Source: Luteolibacter arcticus (GTDB lineage Bacteria; Verrucomicrobiota; Verrucomicrobiia; Verrucomicrobiales; Akkermansiaceae). Taken from it: DNA of 64,000 nt. Position numbers and translations under genes: made by a program. The notes beneath the pieces were generated by a model. The model did no database searches. It had not been told where the DNA came from and saw nothing but the letters and a program-made list of their open reading frames with translations. Each line of letters begins with the position of its first letter. The stretch's first letter is position 1. The DNA is taken from NCBI RefSeq assembly GCF_025950235.1, contig NZ_JAPDDT010000002.1:558001-622000 (forward strand). The letters run 5' to 3'. Below, piece by piece: positions 61,308 to 64,000 of this stretch.

Positions 61308-63638
61308 TTAGTCGTCGCCACGCCGCCGCTGGAAGGGGGCGCTTTCGACGATTCCATAGATCAGTTCGCGGAGCTTGCCGTCGTTCTTCTCCAAGCGCTC
61401 GACGAGCTGGTCGATGGTGGTGGCGTCGTAATACTCGACGCCGCGGCCGATGGCGTAGGTGAGGAGCTTCTCGGAAAGGCAGCGGTAGAAATCCTCACGG
61501 CGCTTGGTGGCGAGCACGTCCTTCAGCTCGGCCACGTTGGAGAATTTCTCGCCGGTGAGGAGCTGACCGCCGGTGTCGATCTTCTTGCCATGCTCGTCAG
61601 TGCGGAATTGGCCGAGCGCATTGAAGTTCTCCAAGCCGAGGCCGATCGGGTCCATGCGCGCGTGGCAGCCGCGGCAATCCGGCTTGCTGCGGTGGAACTC
61701 CATCATTTCACGCATCGTCGGGTTCTTGCCGGTCGCGGTGGAGGCGTCCTCGAGCTTCGGGACATCCGGCGGGGCCGGTGGGGCGGGGGTGCCGAGGATG
61801 TTATCCAGCACGAAGAGCCCGCGCTTCACCGGCGAGGTGCGGGTCGGATTCGAGGTCACCATCAGCACGCTGCCCTGGGTCAGCAGGCCACCGCGCTCCG
61901 GATGCTCGGTGAGATCCACGGGCTGGAAGTCCTCACCCTCGACCCCAGCGATGCCATAGAACTTCGCCAGCCGCCCATTGAGGAAGCTGTAGCGGGCCGA
62001 GATCAATTCCTGCGCGGGCCGGTCCTTGCGCAGCACGAAATCGAACAGCATCTGCGTCTCTGTCTGCATGTCGGAACGCAGCCGTACGTCGAAGGCACGT
62101 GCCGCCTCGCGGTTGCTGCCGAGGCCGAGGATGTCCTTCGCGCTGACCGGCACCGACTCGACATCGCGAGCCTGCAGCCATTGGCCGATGAAGTTTTCCG
62201 TGAGACGCGCCGACCGCGGATCGAGTAGCATGCGGTCGATCTGTGCGTGCAGGTTCGCCCGCAGCTTGTTGTTGAAGGCCAGGCTCAGCAGCTCGTCATC
62301 CGGCACCGAGCCCCAGAGAAAAAACGACAGGCGCGCGGCAACGGAGTATTCGTCGAGCGGCACGATCTTCGCCGGGTTGTTCGGCTCCGGCTGGATCTCC
62401 ACGCGGAACAGGAAACGCGGCGAGGCGAGGCAGGTCGCGATCGCCTGCTTGAGCCCGTCCTCGAATTCCTTGCCCGGTTGGCGGTCCACTTCCTTCACGA
62501 TGTCCACCAGTCGGTCGATGGTGGAATCATCGAGCGGCTTGCGGAAGGCGCGGCTCACGAAGCTGCGCATGATCTTGCGGGCGTAGCGTTCGCGCTCGGC
62601 CTCCTTCTCGGGGGCGGGACCATCGACGAAGATCATCCGGTAGCCTTTGGCATACTCGCGTTTGTCACCGCCCAGCGGGCCTTGGACGATCACGCGGTGG
62701 ATGGTGAGGAAGAGCTCTTCTTCGCCAGAAGCGGGCTGCCGTCCGGGATTCAGGCTGATCTCGAAGGCCTGCTTGCCCTTCTTCAGCGGGGCCTTGCCGG
62801 TGAGTTCGATCACCCGCCGCTGGTCCCAGCCGAGGGAGACTTCGCCCACCTTCGCGCCGCCGGCTTTCACAACCATCTGCGCCTCGTGCACCGTGGCCTC
62901 GGTTGCGCCCTTTATGGCGTATTCCACCTTGATCTGATACTCGCCGTCGTAAGGGATCTCCTGCTCCACGGTGACCTGCTGCTTCTTTGCGAAAGGCAGC
63001 CAGCGGCCGGTGATCTTGTCGTCGAAGGGCACCTTGAACGCCTTGCCCTCGATATCGATCCGCGGGACCTGCGCCGCGGCTCCTTCGGGCAGAGCAAGCG
63101 CCACTACCTCATCCGCGGCGGCGATGTATTTCTCCATCAGCAGCGGCGAGATCGAGAGTACGTCGCCGATATTGTCGAAGCCGTAGCCCGTGTCGTCCGG
63201 CGGAAAGACGTCCTTGGTATCGTATTCGACGCCGAGCAAATCGAAGACCGCATTCTGATATTCCGTGCGGTTCAAACGGCGGATCGTCACCCGGCCGGGA
63301 TCCGGATTCTGCGGGTCGAGCTTGAAGACTTTCGTCTCGATCCACGCCTGCAGCTTGCGCTTCTCCGTCGGGGTGAGCTGGTCCTTGTCGGCCGGCGGCA
63401 TGACCTGGCTGCGGAGATTCTTCCACACCGGCAGCCAGTGCTTGCGATCGCCCAGATGGGCCGAGAGGTCCTTGTACTCGTCCATCGAGAACTTCCCCTT
63501 GGCCGAGCCGTCGCCGTGGCAGGAGAAGCAGTAGTTCTCTAACAGCGGAAGGATCTCCGTCTTGTAGCTCGCTTCCGGAGTCGCAGCGAATGCGGCGGCG
63601 GGAAGCAACAGGGAAAAGAGGATCGATCTGGCAAGCAT
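61308..63638 (-). CDS. Multi-domain DUF1592/DUF1588/DUF1585-type secreted cytochrome protein
   Basis: The 776-residue protein starts MLARSILFSLLLPAAAFA, a signal peptide. A cytochrome-like haem motif CFSCHG (C37, C40, H41) is followed by DUF1587 (YQNAVFDLLGVE), DUF1595, DUF1592 (PRFLFRVEIQPEP, LSFFLWGSVPDDEL), DUF1588 (RGLFVLDNILGTPAPP) and DUF1585 (GRGVEYYDATTIDQLVERL) segments in order. This family is typical of Planctomycetota and Verrucomicrobiota. It precedes the DUF1552 gene; function is unknown but likely extracytoplasmic electron transfer or polysaccharide-related. Confidence 0.92.
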   Translation of the reverse strand: MLARSILFSLLLPAAAFAATPEASYKTEILPLLENYCFSCHGDGSAKGKFSMDEYKDLSAHLGDRKHWLPVWKNLRSQVMPPADKDQLTPTEKRKLQAWIETKVFKLDPQNPDPGRVTIRRLNRTEYQNAVFDLLGVEYDTKDVFPPDDTGYGFDNIGDVLSISPLLMEKYIAAADEVVALALPEGAAAQVPRIDIEGKAFKVPFDDKITGRWLPFAKKQQVTVEQEIPYDGEYQIKVEYAIKGATEATVHEAQMVVKAGGAKVGEVSLGWDQRRVIELTGKAPLKKGKQAFEISLNPGRQPASGEEELFLTIHRVIVQGPLGGDKREYAKGYRMIFVDGPAPEKEAERERYARKIMRSFVSRAFRKPLDDSTIDRLVDIVKEVDRQPGKEFEDGLKQAIATCLASPRFLFRVEIQPEPNNPAKIVPLDEYSVAARLSFFLWGSVPDDELLSLAFNNKLRANLHAQIDRMLLDPRSARLTENFIGQWLQARDVESVPVSAKDILGLGSNREAARAFDVRLRSDMQTETQMLFDFVLRKDRPAQELISARYSFLNGRLAKFYGIAGVEGEDFQPVDLTEHPERGGLLTQGSVLMVTSNPTRTSPVKRGLFVLDNILGTPAPPAPPDVPKLEDASTATGKNPTMREMMEFHRSKPDCRGCHARMDPIGLGLENFNALGQFRTDEHGKKIDTGGQLLTGEKFSNVAELKDVLATKRREDFYRCLSEKLLTYAIGRGVEYYDATTIDQLVERLEKNDGKLRELIYGIVESAPFQRRRGDD

Positions 63639-63646
63639 GCGGCGGG

Positions 63647-64000
63647 TCACGGGGCGGGCTTCGTCGCGGCGGGTGTGTCGGGGTAGCCCTGCCACAGCCA
63701 CTCGAGCGCGCCGGGCAGGGTCTGGCGGGTCACGCGGCCATCGGTATGGCCCGCCTTTTCAGAGAAGACGAAACGGTAGGCGTATTCCTTTTTCTTCAAT
63801 TCGGCGGCCATCAGGCGATTTGCGCGGACCCAATTGTGATACGAGGAGTCGTCGCGGTCGTGGCCATTGTCCTTCTCGCTGACCTGCAACCAGATGCGCA
63901 GCGGCTTGGCCTTCGCGCGGGGAATCAGGTTCTCGTGATACTCCCAGGCACCGTGCGGCGTGCGGCGGTTTTCCGGCGACTGCTGGTTCACGTAGGTGCC
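63647..64000 (-). CDS. Esterase/enterochelin-esterase-like protein, C-terminal part
   Basis: The coding sequence is open to the window end and encodes about 117 residues: VNQQSPENRRTPHGAWEYHE, KPLRIWLQVSEKDNGHDRDD, HNWVRANRLMAAELKKK and FSEKAGHTDGRVTRQTLPGA with final WLWQGYP. These match the C-terminal end of alpha/beta-hydrolase esterases, including the catalytic His region AGHTD. Its stop is 9 bases upstream of the DUF1592 gene start, so the genes may form one operon. Confidence 0.8.
   Translation of the reverse strand, partial: GTYVNQQSPENRRTPHGAWEYHENLIPRAKAKPLRIWLQVSEKDNGHDRDDSSYHNWVRANRLMAAELKKKEYAYRFVFSEKAGHTDGRVTRQTLPGALEWLWQGYPDTPAATKPAP

Noticed and set aside
1..64000. CRISPR array, tRNA or rRNA genes
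   Set aside because: I found no regularly spaced direct repeats, no cloverleaf with CCA-type acceptor and no rRNA-like sequence on either strand by eye.

Overview
The window reads as a G+C-rich chromosome segment of a Verrucomicrobiota bacterium, most likely near Luteolibacter/Haloferula (family-level placement is inference). The main pointers are PVC-type cytochrome/DUF1592 and DUF1552 proteins, a Pirellula/Verrucomicrobium-type membrane-bound dehydrogenase with a CxxCH domain, giant proteins with autotransporter-associated beta-strand repeats, DUF5069 and DUF6528 proteins, and intergenic space filled with REP-like hairpins and nested inverted repeats. I see no rRNA, tRNA, CRISPR array, transposase or phage genes.

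Region 1 (110-8836) is the most unusual part. Two five-gene operons diverge from one 133-bp promoter region, and every junction inside them overlaps by 4-23 bases. Leftward: membrane desaturase/hydroxylase B, AurF-like diiron oxygenase, desaturase A, left-handed beta-helix acyltransferase, SnoaL-like membrane-anchored protein. Rightward: Rieske oxygenase, small polytopic membrane protein, acyltransferase-like protein, GH3-type acyl-adenylate/amide synthetase, tandem-GNAT protein. Four metal-dependent oxygenases plus activating and acyl-transfer enzymes, with no PKS or NRPS, suggest an undescribed pathway for an oxidised acyl-amide or modified lipid.

Region 2 (8859-26432) is mostly housekeeping and envelope genes: a VapC-type toxin-antitoxin pair, an S9 peptidase, small lipoproteins including an overlooked entericidin-like one, an Ig-repeat secreted protein, RseP, an altronate/galactarate dehydratase, an FGE-type protein with both active-site cysteines, DUF5069, and an L,D-transpeptidase. 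Region 3 (26433-33717) is accessory: nested repeats, a truncated DUF6528 gene, a nucleotidyltransferase pair, a frameshifted gene, a PIN toxin-antitoxin module between near-identical direct repeats with an 18-bp operator-like palindrome, and a NarL-type two-component pair.

Region 4 (33718-41309) holds two giant convergent beta-strand-repeat surface proteins, each with a stem-loop upstream; one carries a pectate-lyase-like beta-helix. Region 5 (41458-47909) has a HigBA pair and a sugar-acid catabolic cluster: AraC regulator, aldo/keto reductase, cyclase-family hydrolase, UxaA-type dehydratase and UxaB-type oxidoreductase. Region 6 (47960-64000) has an RDD protein, an NHL protein, transketolase, a PKD-like secreted protein, an HD hydrolase, a flavin reductase, the dehydrogenase/cytochrome protein with a glycosidase-like partner, and the DUF1592-DUF1552 operon behind a partial esterase.

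Intergenic DNA contains at least seven families of paired inverted repeats, some nested inside others, and the hexamer TGTTAG/CTAACA recurs in all reading phases.
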